Positions 44,930-56,718 of a stretch of DNA of 64,000 nt are shown here, in pieces. Source of the stretch: Galaxea fascicularis (taxonomy: Eukaryota; Cnidaria; Anthozoa; Scleractinia; Euphylliidae); assembly GCA_948470475.1 (NCBI GenBank), contig OX419339.1:20856282-20920281 (forward strand), given 5' to 3'. The translations under genes were made by a program, and so were the position numbers. Position 1 is the first letter of the stretch, and each line of letters begins with the position of its first letter. The notes beneath the pieces were generated by a model. That model searched no databases. It was not told where the DNA came from and saw only the letters and a list, made by a program, of their open reading frames with translations.

Positions 44930-45240
44930 ATGGGTGGGTGATATGATTCTGCCTTCAACCAGTGAAATAGAAGTTAGTTTAGATGCATTGGTTCAGCCAG
45001 CGGCCAATCTAATTCCCTGGGTTAAAATGCACCTAACCCCAAAATATTTTTTTCGCCTAAATATATCTTTGCACCTGTTCCAAACACACTGAGCCTTTTT
45101 CTGCCTTTTTGAGCTAATTTGTGTAAACAAAATCGCTCTATGTCAGCATGAAGCTCAAGAAATTCTTCCATGGTAAGATGAGTGGATGTTTCTGCCCACA
45201 GACCGCCCAATCGTTGCATGTGACATCTGAAGTTTGTATA
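44930..45240. repeat. Rearranged partial copy of the direct-repeat 5' end
   Basis: Contains GCCAGCGGCCAATCTAATTC and later TGTGTAAACAAAATCGCTCT, in the opposite order to the 2.2-kb repeats. A related piece in inverse orientation is near 55930-56030. Confidence 0.6.
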
Positions 45241-45375
45241 AAAAAGTGGACCGTTAAAACCTAGAATTCCAACGAACCAAATAACGGTGGAAATATTTAT
45301 ATTATAGCCAAATAAAACCTTCCTACCAACACTTCACTGCTTCTTGTCACTTTCTAGGACGTTTAAGTGCAATAC

Positions 45376-47727
45376 CATCGGTTTTGAGCTATTTTGTGTA
45401 AACAAAATCGCTCCATCTCAGCTTGAAACTCAAGAAATTCTTCCGTGGTCGTATAGTTCTGCCTTGAGCCAATCAAATAAAGGTCTCTTTAGATAGCATT
45501 GTTTCAGCCAGCGGCCAATCTAATTCCCTGTTTTAAAGGTGTTTTTGAATGCATGTGGTCAGTGATGGTCAGCACTGAGACTAAGTTGCACATGCGTGTT
45601 GATTACGCTCAAGGAGCATCAGCGTGGAATGTCACGCGTCATCCATCTATTGTTGCGTGATGTATTTATTACTATCACGCCAACGGGTACCACCATTACG
45701 GTAGTCTTTCCCGACAAAAGGGTTAAATTGTATATTTAACGCATGCGTGAAAGACAACAATAGCCGTGAGATACTGGAGTGAGATTAAAATGAAGTTTGA
45801 GTTGTGCTGTTTCGATGGATGATGAAGGTAGTAAGATGGGGACCAAAGTATTTGAAGTTTACGGCCGCGGCTTGTTGGTTATAACAACCGTGTGTTTAGT
45901 CTCCTTCGCAGACGCTCTTTTCGTTCGTCACGCAATCTTTCCTCCCCAACGAACATCTGCTGAAACGAGCAGCACATTCCTTTCCAATTGTTAACAAAGA
46001 TCACCCGGAGTCCACATAAAAATTACTACAGAGCCAATCAGCGCTAAGTTACTGTGTAATGAAAAGCCTGACGTCTCTCGTTTTCGAGGGAAGTGGCTTT
46101 ACTATTTTGAATTGCGTGCGATGCACAACCTGCGCCTCCTAAAAAGTCCTTCAATGATTTTTCAGCATCTTTGAATTTGGTCATCCCGATGAAAACGAAA
46201 GTAGAACTATGTTAGTGGCACTCGACCACTTCTGAGGAGAAGTTTTAAGCGTTAAAAACAACGAAATTTAGTTTTTGACAATTAAAACGTCGAGTTATTC
46301 AAACAACCCGTAGTGTAACCGCGAGAGACCTAGCGGGGAAGAAATACCGTTCCCAGATCAAGCAGTGTTCTTTAAATCACATATTACTATTTGCCATTAA
46401 AGTGATTGAATGCTCTGATTATCGGAAATAATGCAGGCGATGAAAAGCGGCAAAAAATGTTAAATGAATAATGCTAGTCGTAATTGATTCAGCATCAAGG
46501 TAATTTGGTTGAGCGGTTCCTACTTGGGGAGCAAATATTTCGTTTCGAAGTGGACGAGTGCTTAGTTTTGTAATTTTTCTTGTGTTTTTTTGTTCCTTTG
46601 CTAATTTTCTTAAAACTGGAAGAGCATTGTGTAACCAAAATAAACATATGTTTGACGGATTTGAAAACTATAAATATTAGTCTAATCAGAAGTGGCTGTT
46701 TCCACGAGTGATATTTGTACGGAAGAAAAATGCTATGGGAGGGAATCCTTAATCTGGATATCTGTTCCCCTTCAAGTGAAGCCGTTTTTATGTTAAACAA
46801 TGAAAATGCTGATTTCGGATACTGAGCAATTTCATTTGTTAAATGCATTACTTTTGTCTCTCACGTGTAAACAGGCACCAAGACATACAGCCCTGTTTAT
46901 CAAATGCAATTTTCAACTTTGATCTATCACGTGCATACGTTTGGTAATCGCAAGTTCGTTGGTTAATTCCCACATGAATAAGGGCAGCGTTGTTGGTTAA
47001 ATGCGACTCCGAACTTTGATCGGTCACGTGCATCCAACATGACCTTTGATCAATCACAAGATTTGCACGTGGTCAATTCAACTTGTTTACAACAACATCT
47101 AATTGAATTTATTTTCTGTGACAATGATTGGTCACCTTTAACCGTTTTTTATTGGTTACTTTTCTCTCAACTTCAATTTTCTCTTCTTCTTATTGGCGGA
47201 TTTCGATCCGTTGTTTGTCTGTTGATCGGGTTTTTAATATTGTACAACTGTTGACGCTCTTAATTCGGAGGAGCTTATTTTGAAATTGACTGGTGGTTTG
47301 TTTTGGTGTTGGTAAGTTTAATATTGCCCTTATTTCGGGGTATAACGCAATGTTACGCTCATCTGCTTACTGTACACAGACGTTGTCAGTAAAAGGCCCA
47401 ACACTAAAATAAGAGCGTTTGTTTAGGTCGGGCTATAGAGTGCGTTCACTTGACGTCACGGCGGCCATGTTGGAGGAGCAAAACAAAGGAACGGCGACCA
47501 TGTTGGGGGAGTAAACCAGTCTTCTGGGAATTGGACTCTATTTTTATGCAAAATCTTCCTTTTGTTTCAAAAACCCAATATGGCCGCTGGTCACGTGAGC
47601 GAACACCCTCCATTTTTGCTGTCCGAAGTAAAAAGTGCAAAGTACTTGAAAATCAGAAATTGATGAATTATGGCAATTTCATCTATATTCGTTATCAGTA
47701 CTATTTGTTCAACGTTGATTTGTTTTT
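45376..47727. repeat. ~2.2-kb direct repeat, right copy
   Basis: Collinear with 37466-39622. It includes a 65-codon open frame (45797-45994) absent from the left copy, the CACGTG/ATTGG block (about 46862-47200) and a 166-bp MITE. It runs directly into LINE sequence. Confidence 0.8.
47448..47613. mobile_element. MITE with filled/empty site evidence
   Basis: AGAGTGCGTTCACTTGACGT and ...GTCACGTGAGCGAACACCCT form inverted ends. The left direct repeat lacks it (GGGCTATTTTTGCTG uninterrupted). Related sequence in inverse orientation is at about 63640-63780. Confidence 0.7.
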
Positions 47728-48229
47728 GCTGGTGTTGTATATTACGGTGTGTTTGCGAATATTTCTTCATGTGGTCCTGGAACTGTTTCAGAACGTATAC
47801 GTATATTTTGGGAATTTGAGAGACTGGAGGAATATAGTGTTTGCGAAAGTGCGGAGAAAGAAAATCAACAAATAATAGAAAATATATTACATATCGGTTT
47901 TTGCGGAATTAATGAAACTCTTGTTTCAAAAAATGTAGGATGAATGACTATTTAAATTGGTACAAATCAAACTCAAAATCAGTCTTAGAAATAAGAAAAC
48001 TAAACAAAAATCAAATGAAAAACAGTTTGCTCGTACGTCTCCCATACCATAGCAAAAACCAAAAGCGCTACAGATAAATGACTCACCATTCAACCACTTT
48101 CTGACTTCTCCCTATCTTATCAACATTTTACCACTTCACAAAATAGCTCAAGCACGCATTGCGTGCCTATGCTTTAATCCGCCAACAAACTGAACACTGT
48201 CAATACTGCCAATGCCTTCGACCTAAAAT

Positions 48230-51200
48230 GCCTGTCGTTAAATGTTAGAGGGCTCAATAAATCGATCAAACGCCGAACCGTTTTTCGCTGGCTACACAAA
48301 CAAAATCATCATGTCATGTTTTTGCAAGAATCATACTGCTCCAAAGAGCTTGAACATATCTGGGAAAACGAATGGGGTGGCAAGGCTTTCTTTAGTCACG
48401 GCACAAACCACAGTAAAGGTGTCATGATACTAATTAATCCCTCTGTGAATTTCAAAGTTGGAAAAGTCATTCCTGACAAACAAGGAAGGTTCATTATTCT
48501 AAAATTGTCTTTGGGAGAGAAAGTTATTGTTCTCGTCAACATTTACGCACCTAACGATTTCGCCCAACAAGTTGTTTTTTTCGAAAGACTAAGCCAACAA
48601 CTCGAAGAATTCGCGCAAGACACAATTGTAATTGGAGGAGACTTCAATTGCGCTCTTACCTCAAACGACAAAAGAGGCGGAAAACCTGTATCTAAAAAAT
48701 CAGTGGTCATCCAAGAAATCAACACGTTGCGTGAATTATATAACCTAAGTGATATATGGCGTTGCCTTAACAAAGAAAAGCAGCGTTTCACGTAGAGAAC
48801 CAAATCTTTTAAAATTCAATGTCGATTAGATTTTTTCCTAGTTTCACACGAGTTAATTCAATCAGCAAAGAATTGCGACATCGTGCACGCACCCGAAACT
48901 GATCATTCCGATGTGTCACTGGTTCTCCGGTCTAATCACCTGAACCAAAACAGAGGACCTGGCTTCTGGAAATTTAACACAACTCTACTTAAAGACGAAG
49001 CATATGTAACAGCACTTAAGATGAACATTCCAATGTTTAAGGAAAAATACAACGAGATTCATGATTTAGGTTTGAAATGGGACCTTATAAAAATGGAAAT
49101 TAGAGGTTTTACGATCAAGTATCCTAAACGAAAAGCAAAAAAATACCGAGATGAAGAAATATCACTGCACAAAAAAGTAAATGACCTTCAAGCTAAAGCG
49201 GAAAATAATCCGCATAACAGAGTCATCGTACTCGAACTTCAACGTGCTAAATCACGTCTCAAAAAAATTTGATTGACGAAAACCAAAGGCGCAATTCTAA
49301 GAAGCAAAGTGAGATGGCACGAAGAAGGAGAGCGCAACACAAAGTACTTTTACAGCTTAGAAAAACGTCATCGTGATATTAAATCAGTCACTAAACTCAA
49401 AGTCGGGGAAAATTGTTACATAGAAGATCAGTTCGAAATCTTAGAAGAAGAAAAAAAGTTTTATGAGTCGTTATATTGTTCCACCAACACCAATCCCGAG
49501 ATTTTCAAAAACTCGCCTTTTTTTAACCCAGAAAACGTATCCGCACTAAGCGAAGAAGAAAAGAAATCTTGCGAAGGAGTAGTAAGCAAAGAAGAATGCA
49601 CAAATGCACTCAAGGACTTCGACAATAACAAAACCCCAGGCACTGATGGTCTGCCGGCTGAATTCTATCGATTCTTTTGGCCAGACATCTGTCATGAGCT
49701 ACTAGCTAGCTACAACTTTTTGTTCTCAACATGGTATGCTTTCTATAAGCTAAAGACGAGGAATAATCTCGCTTATCCCAAATGATCCAAGGATAAAACT
49801 ATTCTGGAAAATCTAAGGCCCATCTCACTCTTAAACGTCGATTGCAAGATTCTCACTAAAGTTATAGCCAAGAGAATTGAAAAAGTCTTGCCAACTTTAA
49901 TAAACGCCGATCAAACAGGTTATGTTAAAGGCCGCTACATCAGTGAAAATGTAAGGCTAATTTACGACTTGATACATTATACAGATAAACTAAATCAAAA
50001 AGGTATTGCCGTTTTCTTGTACTTCAAAAAAGCGTTTGATGCCATTAATTGGAACTTTCTCTCAGAAGCACTTCAGCTCTTCAACTTCGGCCATGATATT
50101 CAAAACTGGATAAAAGTTTTCTATAATAATGTTACCAGCTGTGTTCTGAATAACGGTTATGCTTCCACTTTTTTCTCCCTACAGCGGGGAGTCAGACAAG
50201 GTTGTCCTTTGTCGGGCGTCCTCTTTGTTCTCGGTATAGAACTCCTTTCTAGATACATAAAAAATGATCCCACTATTAAAGGTATCCAAGTCAACAAGCA
50301 CGAGCTCAAAAATAAGTCAATATGCCGACGACACAACAGTATTTGTTCGTGACCTTGACTCCGTTACGAGTCTATTAAGAGTGTTAAACGAGTTCAAAGA
50401 ACACTCTGGCCTAGAAATAAACACCACTAAAACCGAAGCAATGTGGTTAGGCGAATGGAAAGACAGACAGATGAACCGTTTGGTTTTAAGTGGCCAAAAG
50501 AACCTATCAACGCCCTCGGAGTTTTCTTTTCTTACAACCAAGAAAGTGCTAACAGACTAAACTTCGGTGAAAAAATACTTAACCTCGAGAAAACGCTGAA
50601 CACTTGGCAACGGAGAAATCTAACTCTTTATGGAAAGATTAACATAGTTAAAACAATTGGGATATCAAAATTAATTTATTCGGCTTCCGTGCTCCCTGTT
50701 CCAGATCACTACGTCCAGGAAACAAATAAGCTAATTTTCAAATTTATTTGGGCAGGAAAACCCCCTAAAATCAAGAGAAACACCATAATTGGAGAAAAGA
50801 AAAATGGAGGATTAAAAATGTGCGAGTTTAAGATCATGGAAAAAGCGCTCAAAATTACCTGGGTCAACAGAATCCAAGACGAGTCACAAGCCTCCTGGAA
50901 AATAATTCCTAACCAGCTCTTGTACAAATATGGCGGTCTTGCTTTCCTCACAAAATGCAACTGTACAACAGGCATACTAGACCTTGATGATAAGCTTCCC
51001 ATATTTTATAAAAAAGTGTTGGATTATTGGTGCGAGTTCAAAATCTCAACGGGCATCGATTCCAAAACTAATCCTAAAAACGAAATACTGTGGAATAATA
51101 GGAATATTCTAGTAGGAAAAAAGACTGTTTTTTATAAAAATTGGTACGACGCTGGCATTACCAAGATAAGCGAGTTATTGAACCAAAATCAGGAGTTTTT

Positions 51201-52148
51201 GAAGTTACATGAACTTGCAACAACATTTAATTTAAAAGTTCCGTTCACCACGTACCATGGCCTGATTAATGCAATCCCAAAAATTTGGAAAACTATCCCA
51301 TAAAACCCTACTCTGAACGACACACATGATACCACTGTCAACACGTTAAAAACCAGTTCTATTTACTCCGCTCTTTTAAACACCATCTTCTTTCCTCCCA
51401 CTGCCGAACCCAAAATTATACGCCACGGATTTACTGAAAATTCCATCCAGAAAGTTTATCTTATGCCATTTGCAGTCACCAATGAAGTAAAAATAATAAT
51501 GTTTCAGTATAAAGTCATTCACAACGTGCTTCCAACCAGTGCTACACTTTATCGAGACGGCATTTCAGAAAGCCCCATATGCAACTTATGCAACGCAGAA
51601 GAACAAACGTTGCATCACCTGCTAATAAACTGTTCAGTAACAATCGATTTCTGGTACCAAAAAGCAAATGAAACAATAGCATTATCCACAAGCCATATAC
51701 TCTACGGCTGGCATTGGCAAGTCCTAAATTATTGTTTACTAATAGCCAAATATTGCATTTTCTGCACAAGCCTTCGCGGAGTGTTTTAGATTTTCAAACC
51801 TTTTTTTCGTTCATTACCAGAAAACTTGAAATTCTTAAAGAAACAGCAGTTGCTAAAAAAACACTCCCGAAATTTCATCGCACGTGGAATTTTTTACTTT
51901 AATTTTACATGCTGTTGTCGTTTTTTCTGAATTATCTGTAAGAATAAGAGCAATGTTACTAACCAACCCTAATTTAACTTAGTAGCTAGTGCTTGTATAA
52001 ACAGTGTAAGTATAAGTAGTTCAAGTTACAATTGCGTAAGTGTAAACGAAAGTATAGTATACGTATCAGTATTGAATGTAGTGTAAATGTTGCGTCCTGT
52101 AAATAAAATTGCTGTAATAATAATAATAATAATAAACAAAAAAAAAGT
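48230..52148 (+). pseudogene. L1/Tx1-type LINE, ORF2 remnant
   Basis: The frame from 48230 starts LSLNVRGLNKSIKRRTVFRW (endonuclease start), with FLQESYC, VNIYAPND, IVIGGDFNCAL and ETDHSDVSLV as APE-type endonuclease motifs. The RT part has ERNTKYFYSLEKRH, NNKTPGTDGLPAEFYRFFW, LRPISLLNVDCKILTKV, AVFLYFKKAFDAINW (the catalytic Asp of FxDFxKAFD is Tyr), RQGCPLSGVLF and QYADDTTVF. A C-terminal ICNLCNAEEQTLHHLLINCS zinc knuckle follows. There are stops at 48793, 49270 and 51301, and frameshifts near 49750, 50310 and 50450. The 3' end is (ATA)n then an A-rich tail near 52117-52148. ORF1 was not recognised. Dead copy. Confidence 0.85.
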
Positions 52149-53879
52149 TGGCAAGTGTTAAAAAAGGCAGAGGAACGTAAAAGTATCAACTTAACAATTT
52201 CTCCTCATAACTGAAAGATTGGTACGGACGAGGGATAATGATAATGTAATGATGATCAGTGCACATTTTGACAGCCGGTTTTGTATCAAGACCTCTTTAA
52301 TCTCAACTCTCTTACATTGCTTCTGTTTGACTAAAGTTGTAAGGAAGGCAATATTACTATATATAGTAATGTTTGCATGCAGTTAGCTATTTCTAGAGGA
52401 TTGTAGTTAGCGTGTTATAGACAAATGCAGTTGGCGTCATAAGTGTTCAATACAATGTGATGTGCTCCCGTTTGTTGGTCATGGCAATTGTTACATAATT
52501 ATTTTAACAGAAAAAAAAAGCTTATGGATAATAGATGTTTCACAACAGATCATAAAAGCTCAATTTCAAACTCACTTAACCGCGTGCCTTAGTTTTCCAA
52601 GCTTTCTGTTTTCTGTTCGTGTCCATAGATTAGGTCAGGTTAGCCTCAGCATAATAGAACCTCATTTATAAAAGGCTCTAAAAACGTTTTATTTTGTGAG
52701 ATTGAATCCTTAAAGTAAAGATTAGTTTGCAATAAAGACGTATCTTTTTAAATCTACCAAGCGTGGATTATATAATCCTTCATTGCGACACCAGCAACAG
52801 CATCATTACCACCAATATATCACATCAAACCTCGCAACCACCACTACCACGAAAATTCTATCAGCGGCGCACTCACTAATTTTCTACCACTATCAAGAAC
52901 ACCAACACGCCATAAATATAATATTGTGGGTGACGGTGCTGATGCATAAACAAGGCAAGTAAGAATAGATGGAACTTAATGAATTGTTTCGTTCATTAAA
53001 TTTTAAGATTTCAGTCCCAAAACATTATGAATAGCTTAATCGAGCGGATCAAACATTTCTACATTTGTCATGAAGAGTTTCAATTACAAACCCATTCGGT
53101 TCTGAAGCATGCAGTGTTTGACTCGAGGAACTTCTCTGTGAAAAAAGGGAGGGTACCTGTTAAATTTGTAACACTAGCCATGACCACCGCATTTTTAAAG
53201 AGGACATAGCATCATGCAATCTTAACGAATTGTATAGTATTATAAGGTAAAGATGACATGTTATGACGACAAACCCTCTTTTGCGCCTCACAAAAGGCTC
53301 GTGTCATGCAAGCTAAAATGTCTAATACTCATCTAGAAAAAACACCACGCTTACAAATCATAACTGTACGCTAAATACGCAGTTTACGTAAGGCGATAGC
53401 AACAACAAATTAAAGTTACAATACAAGCCTCTTTCTCTACGATAGAAGCTTACTTTCATTTCTGGCTACTTTGCGAAAATTCATCGCTCAAAAATATCCT
53501 TAACTTATTCTTTTCACAACTTTGTAAGTTTATGGAAAAAAAATCAGATTGCAATTTACATAGGCATACGTATATTGTTTTTAAGTACTAAAACAGCGTT
53601 TATGGAGTGATATATGAACGGACCTCTACCTTGAAATCGTTACTTTGGTTTTTCCATAGGCCTCCTCACAGTTTATGTTAAACTACGCTTTTAAAAGTCT
53701 TGTTGAGGAAGACGAGGATGAGTCAGGATGAGGAGTTGCGATTGCAACCACAGAATCGTCAACCACAGAAACAGTCACGTGATTAATGTCGACTATGTTT
53801 TCTTGTGGAGGTAGTCCGCTGGCTCCTGAGTTGCGAGATTTTTGGTGGGGGTCTTACTTCATCTTCCTTAAATAAATAC
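52149..53879. other. Non-coding stretch
   Basis: AT-rich; no supported gene, RNA or repeat. Confidence 0.45.
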
Positions 53880-54165
53880 ATAAATAAAGAAATGAACAGA
53901 CAGACAAAGAGATAGCTAGCTAGATAGCTGAATAAATAGATAGATATCGTTTTCTAGTTATTGCCTTTAAATGTCTTGATAAGGTGAATTTTCTTTTCGT
54001 GTAGTTTTCGTATTAAGTAGGTTTTTTCCTAAATTTTTCTTTTATTGTTAAGTGCCTTAGAACCTGGAATAAGGTGCTATATCATAATTATTATTAGACA
54101 GACTGACAGACAGGCAGGCAGGCAGACACAGGCAGGAAGACAAACGGACAGACAGACAGTTCATT
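53870..54165. repeat. Microsatellites (ATAG)n and (CAGA/CAGG)n
   Basis: Short AATA/ATAG/CTAG runs lie at 53870-53945, and CAGACAGGCAGGCAGGCAGA type repeats at about 54098-54160. Confidence 0.8.
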
Positions 54166-54184
54166 GGAATGTCACACTATCTTA

Positions 54185-54395
54185 CCATAATAGGACAGTT
54201 CAGCGAAGATATCTCATTCCCTGTGTTTGTGACAGCCAGATTCCCAGGGCTCTTCCCCTGGAAAGTGCGTTTAACCTGTATGGAATTATCACTGATGTCT
54301 TGGCTTTCACTCACAGGCTGCAGTGGAGGTGAAGAGAACCAAGATACGGTCAAAACAATTTTGCCCTTTGGGATTTTGGAAAAAATCATCTTCAA
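54185..54395 (-). CDS. Possible minus-strand exon
   Basis: An open minus frame with SSPPLQPVSESQDISDNS and GNLAVTNTGNEISSLN ends at a good donor (TATTATG/GTAAGA near 54184). It is downstream of the GPCR exons on the same strand and could be a cytoplasmic-tail exon or belong to a neighbouring receptor. There is no recognisable domain. Confidence 0.3.
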
Positions 54396-55059
54396 CTTTC
54401 TTTGGAAAGTCCAACTTAAAAGGTTAGCTAACTATTTCGAAACCACTGTGACATAGGTTCATTAGAGACTTGGCAATCCTTGAAACCTTCCACTCTACTT
54501 TTGAACTCAGTGTCTCTTTAAAACTCTTGGGTATAATTTTCTTTTGTATAAATGATGCACTTTTGTTGAGGTTGACTGGCACGTTCCCTTGTTAAGAAGA
54601 TAGCAATCTCAGTTTTCAACATAACTCCAGTTAACTGCCTGACGTTTTGGACCCTGGTGTCCTTAAGAGATCACCAAACATTTATCTTGGGATATGTAAA
54701 CATAAAGAAATTGAAACCAGTTTTCCACTTAAAATGAAACGATCTAGTATACTGACCTGCACTTGAACAAATTTTGTAGTTTTTTTGTTTTTAAAGGAAG
54801 CCCTTGCTAAAATCGGAAGTAAAAAGATGAAATTAACATTAATGTCGTCTTTAAGTCCTTTCTTCATGTTGCAGTTATCATTTCAGCACTTAGCCTTTAC
54901 TCTTAACAAGGCGATAAAATTCAGTTCAATCTAATCCCAGTCCTCCCCCACGTCCATGAAAACGTCCAGCGTACTGATTGTATAGGAAACCGCTAAACAC
55001 TATTCATTTGCCTTCCTTTATAAATACTGGTTACCTTTGAAACTGTTTGAACTTGACAA

Positions 55060-55200
55060 CTTTTTGCTTCCAGAATCTTCAGTTTTCTTAAAATTAGGGA
55101 ACAATGAATATCAGTTCACAACCTTCATTTTCAATTATTCTGTTTTCCCTAGAGTTCTAAGAGTCTGGAATTTGCTGCCTTATGAAATTGTTATCTAGCA
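55060..55200 (+). pseudogene. LINE 3' ORF fragment
   Basis: Reads VFPRVLRVWNLLPYEIVI then stop, matching the FFPRTIRxWNxLPxE block near the C-terminus of many non-LTR retrotransposon proteins. Confidence 0.45.
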
Positions 55201-55786
55201 CATTAAGCTGTTTCAGGCAGTCTGTTCGGCCTGCAATGAAATCGTTAAGGGTACCCTGTCACCTACATAGATTGTGAACGCTCAACGGCTCCTCCCATCA
55301 TTAGAGGAATTTCTAGCCTTTTTGGGCAGTATTCATTCTAAGCTGTCCAAGAAAACAAATTCGAATAGCTAAGAAATATTTTGAGCTCATTTTGTTACAC
55401 AGGTAACTTACAATCTTTCTATTTCGCCAGTATGTGGGAATGTTACGAAATGATAAGTTCCTCTGAGGAAGGTCTTACCGACAGTGAGAAAGAAGCATGA
55501 TACTGTGAGTCGTTTTCTTTAGAAAGAGCATTTTTTTCCCTTTGCCGACGAAAAGCTTGGCGGACCTGAGAGGAGTGAGAAAGCTAACAATTAGCATTCT
55601 CTATGCTTCGGAGCTTTTCCTGTCCATCACCGAAAAACGTCTGATAAACATCAAAACGCTGTTACATACCTCATTGTTAAAAGCACAATGCAGAAGGAAA
55701 ATGAGCAAACCCTAAGGGATAGGGCCTCATAATTAGTCATGGACAAGCAAGAAAATGGATGGTATTGCTGAGTTAAGTTTGAAAGC

Positions 55787-55888
55787 GCATGGGTCTATTC
55801 CTTACTTGACGTCACAAACTGATTTCCATTGCATTGTAAATATTTATGCAAAGCAGTGTGTGACGTCATGTAAGGAATAGACCCATGC
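55787..55888. repeat. Hairpin repeat (102 bp)
   Basis: GCATGGGTCTATTCCTTACT and its complement form arms of about 35 bp, including TGACGTCA, around an AT-rich loop. Confidence 0.75.
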
Positions 55889-56591
55889 CCCTTACTAGCT
55901 CGGTCGTGGGACAGATGACTCAAGGTTTGGTTCAAAAAGGCGCAAAAAGGCTCAATATATTTCGAACGGGGTGCAAAAATATATTTCAGCGAAAACAAAT
56001 TTGGGGTTAGGTGCATTTTAACCAACTTCGAAGTTTGTTACACTGTTATTAATCCCGCAAATTGACAATGAAAGTATACAGGACGATCATATTCAAGGGC
56101 AGGTTACCAAAAATCACTCAGACCAGTCTTGAATTGTGCCTCGTTAAACTGAGCATTTAGCTTGCCTCCGCCAGGGCTAAAGGAGCACCTTAGTTTAGGC
56201 CCATTGTCATAAATTTCAGAGAGAAAAGACATCTCTAAGCAACAATGACATTATTTAGTTTATTTATTTATTTATGTTCTTTCTCAGTTTCATTACCTCG
56301 TTGTCATAAATACAAGTAAATATTGTGCTTTCTTGATAAACGGCAAGATTCCTAATAATAGACCCTTAATATGTTTCTAATTTGATTCCTACAGGATACA
56401 AATATATAGCTAAAGCATCTAAAAAAGAAAAGAAAAAACTGAAACATGCGTATATGTAATCATGAGACAATGTGCTTATAATAAGAAGTTATTAGTAAAG
56501 TAATAGTTAACATAGTTAAGGAACACCACGCTAGTAGAGTTAGCAAGTATGAACTGGCAACGATTAAAATGATAGCTATCATGACTCTAAC
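55889..56591. other. Intron or downstream region of the GPCR gene
   Basis: The expected TM7 exon should lie in or below this region. I could not find one on the minus strand. 55930-56030 holds a repeat fragment related to 44930-45240. Confidence 0.4.
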
Positions 56592-56718
56592 CTGAAACCC
56601 GTTGACTACAGCAAAAGCATACTCGAATACAATAGTGCTTTCGTTCAAAGCGAAGAGGCCAAGAATCCAACCGACACCAAGAATGGGCATCAAAACAAAC
56701 AACCCCTTGATTCCAGCT
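56592..56718 (-). CDS. aGPCR exon: TM6 to TM7 start
   Basis: 127 nt, starts with one base completing the AAA codon. Reads [27 protein letters not shown] and [11 protein letters not shown], ending CAG/GTTAGA in phase 0. Confidence 0.85.

Noticed and set aside
45797..45994. 65-codon ORF in the right direct repeat
   Set aside because: The collinear left copy has a stop and there is no recognisable domain; treated as non-coding repeat.
37466..47727. LTRs of a retrotransposon (two 2.2-kb direct repeats)
   Set aside because: No TG...CA ends, primer-binding site, or gag/pol in between; the interior gene is RPA-like.
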